Shown here in pieces: positions 27,312 through 36,171 of a stretch of DNA of 64,000 nucleotides. Location of the stretch: positions 62,001 through 126,000 of the forward strand of contig CABRHW010000001.1 of NCBI GenBank assembly GCA_902470765.1, read 5' to 3'. Made by a program: the position numbers and the translations under genes. The notes beneath the pieces were generated by a model. It was not told the DNA's origin. It saw nothing but the letters and a program-made list of their open reading frames with translations, and did not search any database. How positions within the stretch are numbered: position 1 is the first letter of the stretch; each line of letters opens with the position of its first letter. The DNA is from an uncultured Collinsella sp. (lineage in GTDB: Bacteria; Actinomycetota; Coriobacteriia; Coriobacteriales; Coriobacteriaceae).

Positions 27312-27653
27312 TTACTCCGGCTTGGTTTCTACTGTGGGAGTCTTGTCCGCTGCGACTGGGGTGCGGGCGGTGTCCATAGTCAGGCAGTGCTTGGGGCAGC
27401 TCTCGATGCACTCACCGCACACCACGCAGGCATACGGGTCGATCGACCACGTTCCACCCTTGCGATCGACCGCGAGCGCGCCCGCCGGGCAGCGACGCGC
27501 GCACATGCCGCAGCAAATGCACACGTCCATGTCGTTAACGATATGTCCGCGCAAGCGCTCGGGTACCGCGAGCTTCTCCTGCGGATAGCACACCGTTACC
27601 GGCTGCTTGACCATAGAACCCAAGGCCGTCTTGGCAAATGTCAGTAAACTCAT
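27312..27653 (-). CDS. echF: Ech-type hydrogenase ferredoxin-like subunit (EchF)
   Basis: A 113-residue protein with two [4Fe-4S] motifs, C-I-C-C-G-M-C-A-R-R-C-P and C-V-V-C-G-E-C-I-E-S-C-P. They match the EchF/NuoI/HyfH subunit, which passes electrons from soluble ferredoxin to the small subunit. It is last in an operon whose order A-B-C-D-E-F equals that of archaeal and clostridial ech operons. The seven-base gap to echE implies coupling. The C-terminal ~20 residues are a Thr/Pro-rich tail. Confidence 0.85.
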   Translation of the reverse strand: MSLLTFAKTALGSMVKQPVTVCYPQEKLAVPERLRGHIVNDMDVCICCGMCARRCPAGALAVDRKGGTWSIDPYACVVCGECIESCPKHCLTMDTARTPVAADKTPTVETKPE

Positions 27654-27660
27654 GCCGCGC

Positions 27661-28749
27661 CTACCTTTCCGTGCAGCTAATGCAGGGGTCGATGGTCAGG
27701 ATAATCATGGGCACGTTGGCAAGGAGCACGCCCTGCAGCGCATGCGTCAGACCCGCCAGGTTTTGCGACGTCGGCGTTCGCACGCGAAAACGGTCCAGGT
27801 TCTTGGTGCCGCTGCCGCGCACATAGTAATACGCCTCGCCGCGCGGCTGCTCAATCACAACCTCGCCGCGCGCACCGTCGGCCGGCGTGAGCTTGGTGCG
27901 CCCGCCGATACCGTCGTGCGGAATCTTGCCCACAAGCTCCTTGATAATATCCATGGCCTGCGTGACCTCGGCACAACGCACCTGGCAGCGGGCATAGCAG
28001 TCGCCATCGCTAGCAACGATAGGCTCAAACGCGGCCAGATCAGCATAGGCGCCGTCGCCAAACATGCGCACGTCGTAATCCACGCCCGAGGCGCGACCGA
28101 ACGGGCCGACCATCGACAGATCCAGCGCGTCCTTCTTGCTGATCACGCCCACGCCGTGCAGGCGCTCGCCGCAGCTATTGTCGTCCAAAAACGTATGCAC
28201 CAAGGCCTCGTAGTCAGGACGCATGGCATCGAGCGTCTGGACAATGCCCGCCAGTTCGGAGTCCTCAATGTCGTGTTTAAGGCCGCCGATCTCGTTAATC
28301 GAAAGGATCACGCGGCCGCCGCAGGTGCTCTCAAAGATCTTAAGAATCTGCTCGCGTAGGGTCCACGAACGATAGAACAGTGCCTCGAAACCAAAGGCAT
28401 CGGCGAGCAGGCCCAGCCACAGCAGATGCGAGTGAATGCGCGAAAGCTCGTGCAGAATGGTGCGGATATACTGCACGCGGCCGGGCACCTCGATGTCGAG
28501 CATGCGCTCGCAGGCGCTGGCATAGCCGCAGCTGTGGCCCACGGCGCAGATGCCGCAGATGCGCTCGGCGATGTAGCCAAACTGGTGCATATCACGCTTT
28601 TCGGTGAGCTTCTCGAGTCCGCGGTGCACAAAGCCGATCTGCGGAATTGCCTCGATGACGCGGTCGTCCTCGATCACCAGGTCCAGATGAAGCGGCTCGG
28701 GCAGCACCGGGTGCTGCGGGCCAAACGGAATAACGGAGCGATGTGCCAT
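27661..28749 (-). CDS. echE: Ech-type [NiFe]-hydrogenase catalytic large subunit (EchE)
   Basis: A 362-residue member of the NuoD/group 4 hydrogenase family. Both nickel-binding motifs are complete: E-R-I-C-G-I-C-A-V-G-H (~62-72) and D-P-C-I-S-C-T-E-R at the extreme C-terminus. It is therefore a true hydrogenase, not complex I. The protein ends right after the second motif (T-E-R), so there is no C-terminal extension for a maturation protease to remove. hyp maturation genes are not in the window. Catalyses H+/H2 turnover with ferredoxin at the cytoplasmic membrane face. Confidence 0.92.
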   Translation of the reverse strand: MAHRSVIPFGPQHPVLPEPLHLDLVIEDDRVIEAIPQIGFVHRGLEKLTEKRDMHQFGYIAERICGICAVGHSCGYASACERMLDIEVPGRVQYIRTILHELSRIHSHLLWLGLLADAFGFEALFYRSWTLREQILKIFESTCGGRVILSINEIGGLKHDIEDSELAGIVQTLDAMRPDYEALVHTFLDDNSCGERLHGVGVISKKDALDLSMVGPFGRASGVDYDVRMFGDGAYADLAAFEPIVASDGDCYARCQVRCAEVTQAMDIIKELVGKIPHDGIGGRTKLTPADGARGEVVIEQPRGEAYYYVRGSGTKNLDRFRVRTPTSQNLAGLTHALQGVLLANVPMIILTIDPCISCTER

Positions 28750-28754
28750 GGGCC

Positions 28755-29474
28755 TTACGCCTCCTTTTTCTGCTTGTCGCGGGCGGCCTTGGCGGCAAGC
28801 GCCGCGCGGACCTTGGCCGCTTTCTCGGGATCCATGGCGGCGAGCTTTGCCTCCATCTCGGCAGCCTTGAGCGCGGCCTTCGCAGCAGTTTCATCGTGCT
28901 GAGCATCGGAGCCGGCAGCCGCAGCGGGCTGAGCGACGGCAGCGCCCGCAGCATCGCCAGCGCCCGCAGTGCCCTCCCCCGCAGCGGCCGTGGCAGTAGC
29001 AGCCTTCTCGGCCGCGGCCTTGCGCGCCTTGGCCTCGGCAGCGGCACGGACCTTCATGGCTTTCTCGCGCGCGGCCTTCACCTCGGGTGTGATAACGCTC
29101 ATGGGCTCGGCAGTCGAGACCTGGTAGAAAAAGCCCTTAAAGTCAATCTGCATATCGGTGATGGCAAGACCAAACAGGTCGTGCGCTTCGTTTTCAAACG
29201 GGAATACTGCCGGATAGTACGAGCTGATGGACGGAATCTCCTGGTACTGATTAATTCCCTCAACCACCAGGTTCTCGATCGCATAGCTGCCGTCCTGCGC
29301 AATCTGCTCCTGAGCAACACGAACGTTGATAAACGTATAGACCAGGCGATACGTGCCGTCGTCGACGTTGCGCTCGGCGTGCATTTGCACAAAGCGCGCG
29401 CCGACGCCCTTGAGCGCCTGGACATGCGACAGGAGCTCGTCGATCCCGACGGTGGTATAGATAGCCTTTTGCAT
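28755..29474 (-). CDS. echD: Ech-type hydrogenase NuoC-like subunit (EchD) with Ala/Lys-rich tail
   Basis: A 239-residue protein. Residues ~1-125 are a NuoC/30-kDa-like domain ending in the family motif E-x-x-A-H-D-L-F-G-L-x-I-T-D. The remaining ~110 residues are an Ala/Lys/Glu-rich low-complexity helix that typical EchD lacks. It overlaps echC by one base. NuoC-like subunits pack against the large subunit. The tail might mediate assembly or binding; that is speculative. Confidence 0.82.
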   Translation of the reverse strand: MQKAIYTTVGIDELLSHVQALKGVGARFVQMHAERNVDDGTYRLVYTFINVRVAQEQIAQDGSYAIENLVVEGINQYQEIPSISSYYPAVFPFENEAHDLFGLAITDMQIDFKGFFYQVSTAEPMSVITPEVKAAREKAMKVRAAAEAKARKAAAEKAATATAAAGEGTAGAGDAAGAAVAQPAAAAGSDAQHDETAAKAALKAAEMEAKLAAMDPEKAAKVRAALAAKAARDKQKKEA

Positions 29475-30073
29475 TACTCGGCCTCCTTTGCAGCGGCGGG
29501 CGCGGCGGACCTGGTGGACACGTTGGCCTCGACACCGTCACCGGCACCATCAGCCCCGGCCCCCGCAGCCACAAACCCGTCCTCGCCCAGCTCAACGCCA
29601 CCGTCCCAGGTTGCGGCACCGCCCACGGTGAGCGGATCGCCACCGGCGCGCATCACGGCCTCTTTCTGGTCCAGGATGCCGCACGCCTCCACGATGGCAT
29701 CGATCACGGTCTCGGGGCGAATGGCGCACCCGGGCGCGTACACATCCACGGGAATCGCGCGGTCCACGCCGCCGATCACGTTGTAGGCATCGCGGAACAC
29801 GCCGCCCGAACACGCGCAGATGCCGCAGGCCACCACGCACTTGGGCTCGAGCATCTGGTTGTAGATCTGGCGCACGACGGGCAGGTTCTGGGCATTGACC
29901 GACCCCGTCACCAAAAAGATATCCGCATGCTTGGGGTTGCCGGTGTTGACCACGCCAAAGCGCTCCGCATCGAACAGCGGCGTGAGCGAGGCCAGCACCT
30001 CGATATCGCATCCGTTGCAGCTCGAACCGTCGTAATGAATAACCCACGGCGAGCGCGACATTTTATGATCCAT
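29474..30073 (-). CDS. echC: Ech-type hydrogenase small subunit (EchC, NuoB-like)
   Basis: A 199-residue protein with the NuoB/group 4 small-subunit [4Fe-4S] ligands: C-N-G-C-D-I-E, then C-G-I-C-A-C-S-G-G, then A-P-G-C. It carries the proximal cluster that hands electrons to the Ni-Fe site. The last ~45 residues are Gly/Ala/Asp-rich low complexity. AGGAGG is eight bases before the ATG, and the gap to the fused membrane subunit is 12 bases. Confidence 0.88.
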   Translation of the reverse strand: MDHKMSRSPWVIHYDGSSCNGCDIEVLASLTPLFDAERFGVVNTGNPKHADIFLVTGSVNAQNLPVVRQIYNQMLEPKCVVACGICACSGGVFRDAYNVIGGVDRAIPVDVYAPGCAIRPETVIDAIVEACGILDQKEAVMRAGGDPLTVGGAATWDGGVELGEDGFVAAGAGADGAGDGVEANVSTRSAAPAAAKEAE

Positions 30074-30085
30074 GGATGCCGCCTC

Positions 30086-32968
30086 CTAAATAAACACGTC
30101 GACGAGGATGGGCATAAGGTTGAGCAGGCCAAACACTAGCGCCACGCCCCATCCGAGCCTAAAGCAGCTGCGCCAGGTGCTGCGTGCGAAGGTGTTGTCG
30201 ATCAGGACCTCGACAAAATACGTCGCGGCCATCACGACCAGGGCTACAACCCAGCTCACGGGGTTGTCCCAAACAAAGAACATGCCCACCCACATCAAAA
30301 ACAGCACGGTCTCGCACCAGTGCATAAGGGTCATCTTGGCCAGCGTGCCGCCGCTCATCTCGGTGGCGACGCCCTGGACGATCTCCTGATGCGCATGATG
30401 CGAGTACGAAAGGTCAAACGGCGACTTGCGCAGCTTGATGGTAAGCACCGCGAGCAACGCGAGGAAAATGGGTGCGCTGTACACGATGATGGGGACCGAC
30501 TGCCCCGTCACGGCGATGGAATCAAAGCTGTCGGTGGCAAGGTACAGGCCCACGCTCATCAGCAAAACGGCGGGCTCGTAACTCATAACCTGCAGTAACT
30601 CACGATCGGCGCCAACCTGGGCAAACGGGCTTTGCGTCGAGGCGGACGCCAACACCACAAAGATCGCGGCGAGCGTCACCATAAAAGCGCACAGTAGCGT
30701 GTTAGAGCCCGACACAAAGATGCCGCCGCCCACGACGGTAAAGATGAGCGCGCACGCCATATAGGTATCGTCCATGGTGTTTACGCTGGCAGGGGCTTTG
30801 CGCAGCAGCTTGGCAACGTCGTAGAAAGGCTGGAGCAGGCGCGGGCCCACGCGGCCCTGCATACGGGCCGAAAGTTTGCGGTCAACGCCGTCGATCAGGC
30901 CACCAACCAAAGGCGCCAGCAGGGCAAACACCACGGTACCAATAAATATGCCCACGACGCCCGAGCCTTCAAAATACTTGCCGCGCAGCACCGAGGGCGC
31001 ACTCATGGCAAGCCGCTCGGGCCCAATCCACGCGCAACACAGCAGCGCAAACAAGATAATACTGCAGCACACGACGCTACCCGCGGGACCAATACGCTTC
31101 TCGCCAAGGGCGTCCTCCGAGTACCAATTGCGCTTTTCAGCCTTTACCTCGTGTCCCATCGAGCCGCGGAAATGGCGATATTTATCGGTTCCCACGCCCG
31201 AAAGGTACACGTTGACGTGCGGCTTATTGCTCACGCGGAATGAAGTCAGCAGCACCACGGCGATAAACGCCACGATAACCACCATCAGATACATGGCGTC
31301 CTTGCCGATAACGTACGGCACGCGGCCAAACACCATGGCCAAGTAAGGCGACACCAGACCGCTCGAGATAACCGGGAACGCCACGCAGCACAGAATCAGC
31401 AGCGCGGCGATGGTGTTGAGGGCCATCCATTCGGTCTTATGAACATTGACCTCAACGTTTTGAGCCGTGGGGTCGACGCCCGAAAGCTTGGCAAGCCACT
31501 TGCCCCAGAAGTAAAACGTCGCGGCCGAGCCAAAGGCCAGAACCATGATCATGAGCACGTTGCCGGTCTGGGCAAACGCCACCAGGGCGCCCCACTTGGA
31601 CACGAGCATGCCAAACGGCGCCACAAACATGCCCATGATGCCCAGCATCATCAGGCGCGTCAGGTGCGGCATGCGGCTGAACATACCGTCCATGTCCTCG
31701 ATATTGCGGCTGCCGATATGATGCTCGGCCGTGCCCACGCACAGGAACAGCAACGACTTTGCCACCGTGTGGAACAGGATCAGGAAGATGGCCGCCCATA
31801 CGGCCTCGGGCGCGCCGACACCCAAGCAGGCACTGATGAGGCCCAAGTTGGAAATGGTGGAGTACGCGAGCACACGCTTGGCGTTGCTCTGCGAGATGGC
31901 CATGAGGGCAGCGAGCAAAAACGTGATGGCACCCACACTCGTGACCATAAAGCCGGTCACGGGATAGATGGCATAGAGCGGGCTCAGCTTGACCATCAGG
32001 AACACGCCGGCTTTGACCATGGTTGACGAGTGCAGCAGGGCGCTCGTGGGCGTGGGGGCAACCATGGCACCCAACAGCCAAGTGTGGAACGGCATCTGTG
32101 CGGCCTTGGTGAGCGCGGCGAGCGACAACAGGATGACCGGCATCACCAGCAGCGCTGATTGCGCGGTACCGGCGCCGGAAAGCTCGATCATGCCCGAGAT
32201 GGTCAGCGGCATGCCGTTAACGTGCAGGTACATGAGTCCGGCCAAAAACGCGATGCCGCCCAGCATGTTGAGGATGATCTGGGTGAAGGCGTTCTTGATG
32301 GCCTCGGGCGTGCGCGTGTAGCCAATCATGAGGAACGAGCACACGGTGGTGATTTCCCAGCCGCAGAACAGCCACTCAAGGTTGTCGCTCGTCACGATGA
32401 CGAACATGGCCGAGAGGAACAGGAACATAAGCGCCAGGAACTGCGGGCGACGGTCGGGCGCGGTCTGCCCGCGCAGCGCGGCCTCGTGCTCGTCATGGGC
32501 CTGGAAGTCCTTCATGTAGCCCAGGGCATACACGCAGATAAGGCTACCGACAATGCCGACGGCGAGGACCATGATCACGCTCATGTAGTCTAGGTAGAGT
32601 GGCGTCGCCGTGACGGCTTCGGCCGCGGGCAGCGTCATGGCTGCAAAGGCGAGCGAGCCTACCAGCTGGACTACGCCGAGCACCGTGGTGAGCGCGTTCC
32701 TATATTTGTACGCGTTGTACAGGATGACGGCGCACAGGATGACATCGATGGCGGAGCTGATGATCGAGAGCACATGCGAAGTGCCGGGGGTAACCTCAAA
32801 GCTCTGCGGACCCGTGCCAAAAAACATGACGGCGACTACAACTGTCACCGCCATAATAATGCCGGAACCTATGAGCCCCACCGCATCGCGGGCGCGGTCG
32901 CCGCGCGCGAACAGCATGCCCAGCGCCGGTACCAGCGGAAACAGGGTAAGGAAATACAGTAGCGTCAT
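30086..32968 (-). CDS. Fused Ech-type hydrogenase membrane subunits EchA-EchB
   Basis: A single 960-residue frame. Residues 1-~640 are a NuoL/MrpD-type antiporter-like subunit of about 14 helices (central K and H residues, e.g. L-L-H-S-S-T-M-V-K-A-G-V). From ~655 a NuoH/EchB-type subunit follows (M-Q-G-R-V-G-P-R, then E-x-x-K-S-P-F-D-like R-K-S-P-F-D-L-S-Y). EchA is normally ~640 aa and EchB ~300, so the sum fits a head-to-tail fusion with no lost domain. This is the ion-translocating arm coupled to ferredoxin oxidation. First gene of the ech operon; GGGGGAG precedes the ATG. A TATAAC box lies ~45 bases upstream (33009-33014). Confidence 0.9.
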   Translation of the reverse strand: MTLLYFLTLFPLVPALGMLFARGDRARDAVGLIGSGIIMAVTVVVAVMFFGTGPQSFEVTPGTSHVLSIISSAIDVILCAVILYNAYKYRNALTTVLGVVQLVGSLAFAAMTLPAAEAVTATPLYLDYMSVIMVLAVGIVGSLICVYALGYMKDFQAHDEHEAALRGQTAPDRRPQFLALMFLFLSAMFVIVTSDNLEWLFCGWEITTVCSFLMIGYTRTPEAIKNAFTQIILNMLGGIAFLAGLMYLHVNGMPLTISGMIELSGAGTAQSALLVMPVILLSLAALTKAAQMPFHTWLLGAMVAPTPTSALLHSSTMVKAGVFLMVKLSPLYAIYPVTGFMVTSVGAITFLLAALMAISQSNAKRVLAYSTISNLGLISACLGVGAPEAVWAAIFLILFHTVAKSLLFLCVGTAEHHIGSRNIEDMDGMFSRMPHLTRLMMLGIMGMFVAPFGMLVSKWGALVAFAQTGNVLMIMVLAFGSAATFYFWGKWLAKLSGVDPTAQNVEVNVHKTEWMALNTIAALLILCCVAFPVISSGLVSPYLAMVFGRVPYVIGKDAMYLMVVIVAFIAVVLLTSFRVSNKPHVNVYLSGVGTDKYRHFRGSMGHEVKAEKRNWYSEDALGEKRIGPAGSVVCCSIILFALLCCAWIGPERLAMSAPSVLRGKYFEGSGVVGIFIGTVVFALLAPLVGGLIDGVDRKLSARMQGRVGPRLLQPFYDVAKLLRKAPASVNTMDDTYMACALIFTVVGGGIFVSGSNTLLCAFMVTLAAIFVVLASASTQSPFAQVGADRELLQVMSYEPAVLLMSVGLYLATDSFDSIAVTGQSVPIIVYSAPIFLALLAVLTIKLRKSPFDLSYSHHAHQEIVQGVATEMSGGTLAKMTLMHWCETVLFLMWVGMFFVWDNPVSWVVALVVMAATYFVEVLIDNTFARSTWRSCFRLGWGVALVFGLLNLMPILVDVFI

Positions 32969-33112
32969 ACCATCACTCCCCCATGCAAAAACGCTGCAAT
33001 TGTTTAACGTTATAGCTCAATTGATGAGTAGCGGCAGCGGGTTTTCGGTCAACTGGGGAGTTTTAGGCGTACGGAGTAAGGGCACGTCCGCTTTGGAGCA
33101 GAGAGGCGGCAA

Positions 33113-33136
33113 GAAAAATGCGCCCCTGTGGGCGCA
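33113..33136 (-). terminator. Intrinsic terminator after the OrfA-like gene
   Basis: GTGCGCCC-ACA-GGGGCGCAT followed by TTTTTC on the minus strand, 13 bases after the stop codon of the small HTH gene. Confidence 0.8.
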
Positions 33137-33148
33137 CCATCCCGTTTG

Positions 33149-33544
33149 CTATTCCGCCTTTTTAACGCGCGGCTTGCGACCGCGCGGCTTATCGACCAGT
33201 GCGGACTCACCGCTCTCGCGGTACTGACGGCACCAAGCCTTGACCGAAGACTCGCTGGGAATCTTGTGCTTGATCATGGCCTCGCGAACCGTCAAGCCGT
33301 TTTCCAGACGGTCCTTAACCACAGCGAGCTTTACGTCGTACGAATAGGTGTGATGATGCGAACCGGCATTGAGAACGGCGTCGGCACCGCCCACGGCATA
33401 CGCGCGGGCCCACTGACGAGCCGTGGCCTGGGGAATGCCAAGCTCCGCGGCGAGAGCGCGATGACCGACCCCCTCTTGGAGGATCTCGACGGCGCGCTGC
33501 CTAACCTCGGGCGCATGCGTGCGAGTCCTAGTTGCTTCCGACAT
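33149..33544 (-). CDS. Lone IS3-OrfA-like helix-turn-helix protein
   Basis: About 131 residues with two HTH_28-type motifs: A-A-E-L-G-I-P-Q-A-T-A-R-Q-W-A and a second ending S-S-V-K-A-W-C-R-Q-Y, then a basic K-P-R-G-R-K-P-R-V-K-K tail. This is the build of OrfA of IS3-family elements, but no OrfB integrase or terminal repeats are nearby. It has its own good promoter and terminator. It could be a domesticated DNA-binding protein or a remnant of an IS. I chose the ATG at 33544 over the GTG at 33553. Confidence 0.65.
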   Translation of the reverse strand: MSEATRTRTHAPEVRQRAVEILQEGVGHRALAAELGIPQATARQWARAYAVGGADAVLNAGSHHHTYSYDVKLAVVKDRLENGLTVREAMIKHKIPSESSVKAWCRQYRESGESALVDKPRGRKPRVKKAE

Positions 33545-33594
33545 ACCTGCCACTTCTTAGCCTTAGCCGTTAATCTGCTTTCTTACGTGCAAGT

Positions 33595-33623
33595 TAGATA
33601 GTAGCATTTTACTGTTTGCTCAA
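33595..33623 (-). promoter_or_regulatory. Promoter of the OrfA-like gene
   Basis: Minus strand TTGAGC, 17-base spacer, TATCTA. Transcription would start near 33588, about 45 bases before the ATG. The surrounding 33554-33880 gap is conspicuously AT-rich compared with the rest of the window and shows no gene. Confidence 0.55.
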
Positions 33624-33882
33624 AGCAGTTAATTAAAATAGACGCGGCGTTATCTGGGCATTTGGCACCAAATTACGACATTTCTTTATCGATTATTTAC
33701 GCTGGTAGCTGACTCGCAGCTAATCGTCATTCGCTTGTCAACAAAATTGGCATCTCTTTATGCCCTTTGGTATAGAGGATATAGTTATTAACCCCTCCCC
33801 CAATATTTTTGAGTGATCTGCAAGGCAGTAGACGTCCTCACTCCTCATGATTACCGCGCATTGCCATCCACCGGAGCAAAAC

Positions 33883-33918
33883 AAAAAGGGCGGGACCTGC
33901 TGCGCTTGCAGGCCCCGC
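33883..33918 (-). terminator. Intrinsic terminator of the flavin oxidoreductase gene
   Basis: On the minus strand GCGGGGCCTGC and GCAGGTCCCGC pair (one G-T) around a 7-nt loop, followed by CCTTTTTG. It lies 75 bases after the stop codon. Confidence 0.85.
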
Positions 33919-33993
33919 ACCGGTTGACACCCGACGGGACACAGCCGGGCGAGGCGGATCCGTGCTACCGCCCCGCCTGGCCGCGATGTTCAA

Positions 33994-36024
33994 CTACAGC
34001 TCGTTGGCCGCGTGATACGCCGTGCGAATGGCGCTCGCAATGTCGGCGGTGCGCTCACCCGAGCAGTCGCCCACGCAGGTCACGGGCACCGTCACGCCAT
34101 CCAGGTCAAACGCGTTGGCCTTGGAGCCCACGGCCATCACCACGTAATCGCAGGCGATCTTCACCGGCTCCTCGGCGCCGTCCTCGGTGGTGCGAACAGC
34201 CTCCACGCCCTCGTCGGTAATGGCGGTCAGGCGGGTCTTAACATGCTGCTCCACGTTGTGCTCTGCAAAGTCGCTCATAATCAGCGGCAGAATGGTCTCG
34301 GACTCGCCCGCGGCAATCTTGTCGAGCATCTCCACGATCGCCACCTCGCAGCCGTGCTGCAGCAGGTACTCGGCAGTCTCGGTGCCCACCAGGCCGCCGC
34401 CAATGACGGCGACGCGGCCGCTGAGCTCCACCTTGCCGGCCAGCACGTCCCAGCTCGAGACGACCTTCTCCGAATAGGCACCCGGAACGGGGATGACCAC
34501 GTCGTGTGCGCCCACGGCCACAATCGCAGCGTCGGCGGCGTTGAGGTCCTCAGCGGTAGCGGCATGGTTGAGCTCGACCTTCACGCCCAGGCCGGGCAGA
34601 ATCTTCTCGTAGTACTCGACCGAGCGCATGATCTCGTCCTTGCGCGGAGGCGCGGCCGCCAGCACAATCTGGCCGCCCAGATGATCGCTCGCCTCGTAGA
34701 CGGTCACGTCGTAGCCGCGCTTGGCCGCCACGCGCGCGGCCTCCAGACCGGCGATGCCGCCGCCCACCACGGCGATCTTCTTGTCGCCCTCGCCCGGCTT
34801 AATGGCGATGGTTGCCTCATCGCCGTTCTCGGCATTGAGCACGCACGAGATGTACTTGCGGTTTTGAATCGCATCGACGCAGCCCTTGTTGCAGTTGAGG
34901 CACTCGCGGATGGGCTCACCCGTGGCGGCCTTCAGCGCAATGTCGGGGTCGCACATGAGCGAGCGGCCATAGGCGATGATGTCGGCGGCGCCGTCTTCCA
35001 GAATCTTCTCGCCGGCCTCGACCGAAACCACGCGGCCCACGGTTGCCACCGGCACGGAGACCAGGGCCTTGACGCGCTCGGCCACGGGCAGCGTCCAGTT
35101 GTAGGGCATGGCGCCCATGGGCGGAATGGTGTCGCCCATGTTGCCGGTGTGGTTGGCCTGTGCGACCTGAATCATATCGATGCCCGCACCCTCGAGCAGC
35201 TTGGCGAACTCGCAGGCCTCGTCGGGCTGCAGGCCACCCTTGCCGCGCGGCGTGCCGTCGGGGTTCTCCATGATCACGGGGAGCTTGTACTCCACCATCA
35301 GCTGCGGCGCGGCCTCCTTAATGGCGGCGACGACCTCCAGCGCGTAGCGAACGCGGTTCTCGAACGAACCACCGTACTCGTCGGTGCGCTGGTTGAGGAT
35401 GGCCGAGCACAGCGAACCCACCAGGCGGTCGCCGTGGACCTCGATAGCGTCGATCCCGGCCTGCTGTGCGCGAGCGGCCGAGGCAGCGATGGCCTCCTTG
35501 ATCTGGGTGAGCTGCTCTACGCTCGCCTCGTTCACAAAGTGCTGCATGTCGTGATGCAGCTTGGCGTAGGCCTGGTTGCGGATCTCGTTGGACTCGGCCA
35601 TCTTGGCGGCAAAGGTCTCCTCGTCGCCGGCGGCCTTGGCCTCCTGCGCGGCCTTGGCGGCGGCCATGGATCCCATGACCATGCGGCCGACACCGGGCAC
35701 ATCGTACTCGGGGTGGAACAGCTGCAGCGCGACCTTGGCGCCGTGCTTGTGGACGGCGTCGGCCAGCGCCTTAAACGTGGGGATCTGGGCGTCGGTTGCC
35801 AGCTTGGGCGTGGGGCTTGCGGTCATGACGGGAGCGACGTCGCCGATGACGATGTAGCTCACGCCGCCACGGGCCAAGCGCTCGTAAAAAGCCAGGCTGC
35901 GCTCGCCGATGGAACCGTCACGCTCCTCGTAGCCGGTGGTCAGCGGCGGAAACATAATGCGGTTCTTGAGCTCAAGGGGGCCAACCGTAATGGGCTGGAG
36001 CAGCTTGGATGCAGGTGTGGTCAT
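33994..36024 (-). CDS. Old-yellow-enzyme/enoate-reductase type NADH:flavin oxidoreductase
   Basis: About 676 residues. The N-terminal TIM-barrel OYE domain (~1-370) binds FMN. A [4Fe-4S] motif C-x-x-C-x-x-x-C-(x11)-C follows (C-L-N-C-N-K-G-C ... S-C-V-L-N). Then come FAD/NAD(P)-binding Rossmann segments (V-V-G-G-G-I-A-G-L-E-A-A at ~385 and V-I-G-G-G-L-V-G-T-E-T-A). This is the 2,4-dienoyl-CoA reductase/BaiCD/BaiH architecture reducing activated C=C bonds. In gut anaerobes the substrate may be an enoate, bile acid or plant compound; it cannot be read here. ATG at 36024 is preferred (GAGAGG seven bases upstream). Confidence 0.87.
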   Translation of the reverse strand: MTTPASKLLQPITVGPLELKNRIMFPPLTTGYEERDGSIGERSLAFYERLARGGVSYIVIGDVAPVMTASPTPKLATDAQIPTFKALADAVHKHGAKVALQLFHPEYDVPGVGRMVMGSMAAAKAAQEAKAAGDEETFAAKMAESNEIRNQAYAKLHHDMQHFVNEASVEQLTQIKEAIAASAARAQQAGIDAIEVHGDRLVGSLCSAILNQRTDEYGGSFENRVRYALEVVAAIKEAAPQLMVEYKLPVIMENPDGTPRGKGGLQPDEACEFAKLLEGAGIDMIQVAQANHTGNMGDTIPPMGAMPYNWTLPVAERVKALVSVPVATVGRVVSVEAGEKILEDGAADIIAYGRSLMCDPDIALKAATGEPIRECLNCNKGCVDAIQNRKYISCVLNAENGDEATIAIKPGEGDKKIAVVGGGIAGLEAARVAAKRGYDVTVYEASDHLGGQIVLAAAPPRKDEIMRSVEYYEKILPGLGVKVELNHAATAEDLNAADAAIVAVGAHDVVIPVPGAYSEKVVSSWDVLAGKVELSGRVAVIGGGLVGTETAEYLLQHGCEVAIVEMLDKIAAGESETILPLIMSDFAEHNVEQHVKTRLTAITDEGVEAVRTTEDGAEEPVKIACDYVVMAVGSKANAFDLDGVTVPVTCVGDCSGERTADIASAIRTAYHAANEL

Positions 36025-36171
36025 GGACATTCCTCTCTTGTAGGCGCGGCGGCGATGATGCCGCGTAGTTATCTAGAGGATATGGCATGGGAATACAGCA
36101 GCGCAACGGAAATCGGCGGACAGCAGGTAGCGGCAGGTGGATGGGGATGGGCGGGGCGGCCCGTCGGTTTA

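Noticed and set aside
30086..33000. Respiratory complex I (nuo) operon
   Set aside because: The large subunit has both Ni-binding Cys pairs and the gene order is that of ech; there are no NuoEFG, J, K, M or N genes.
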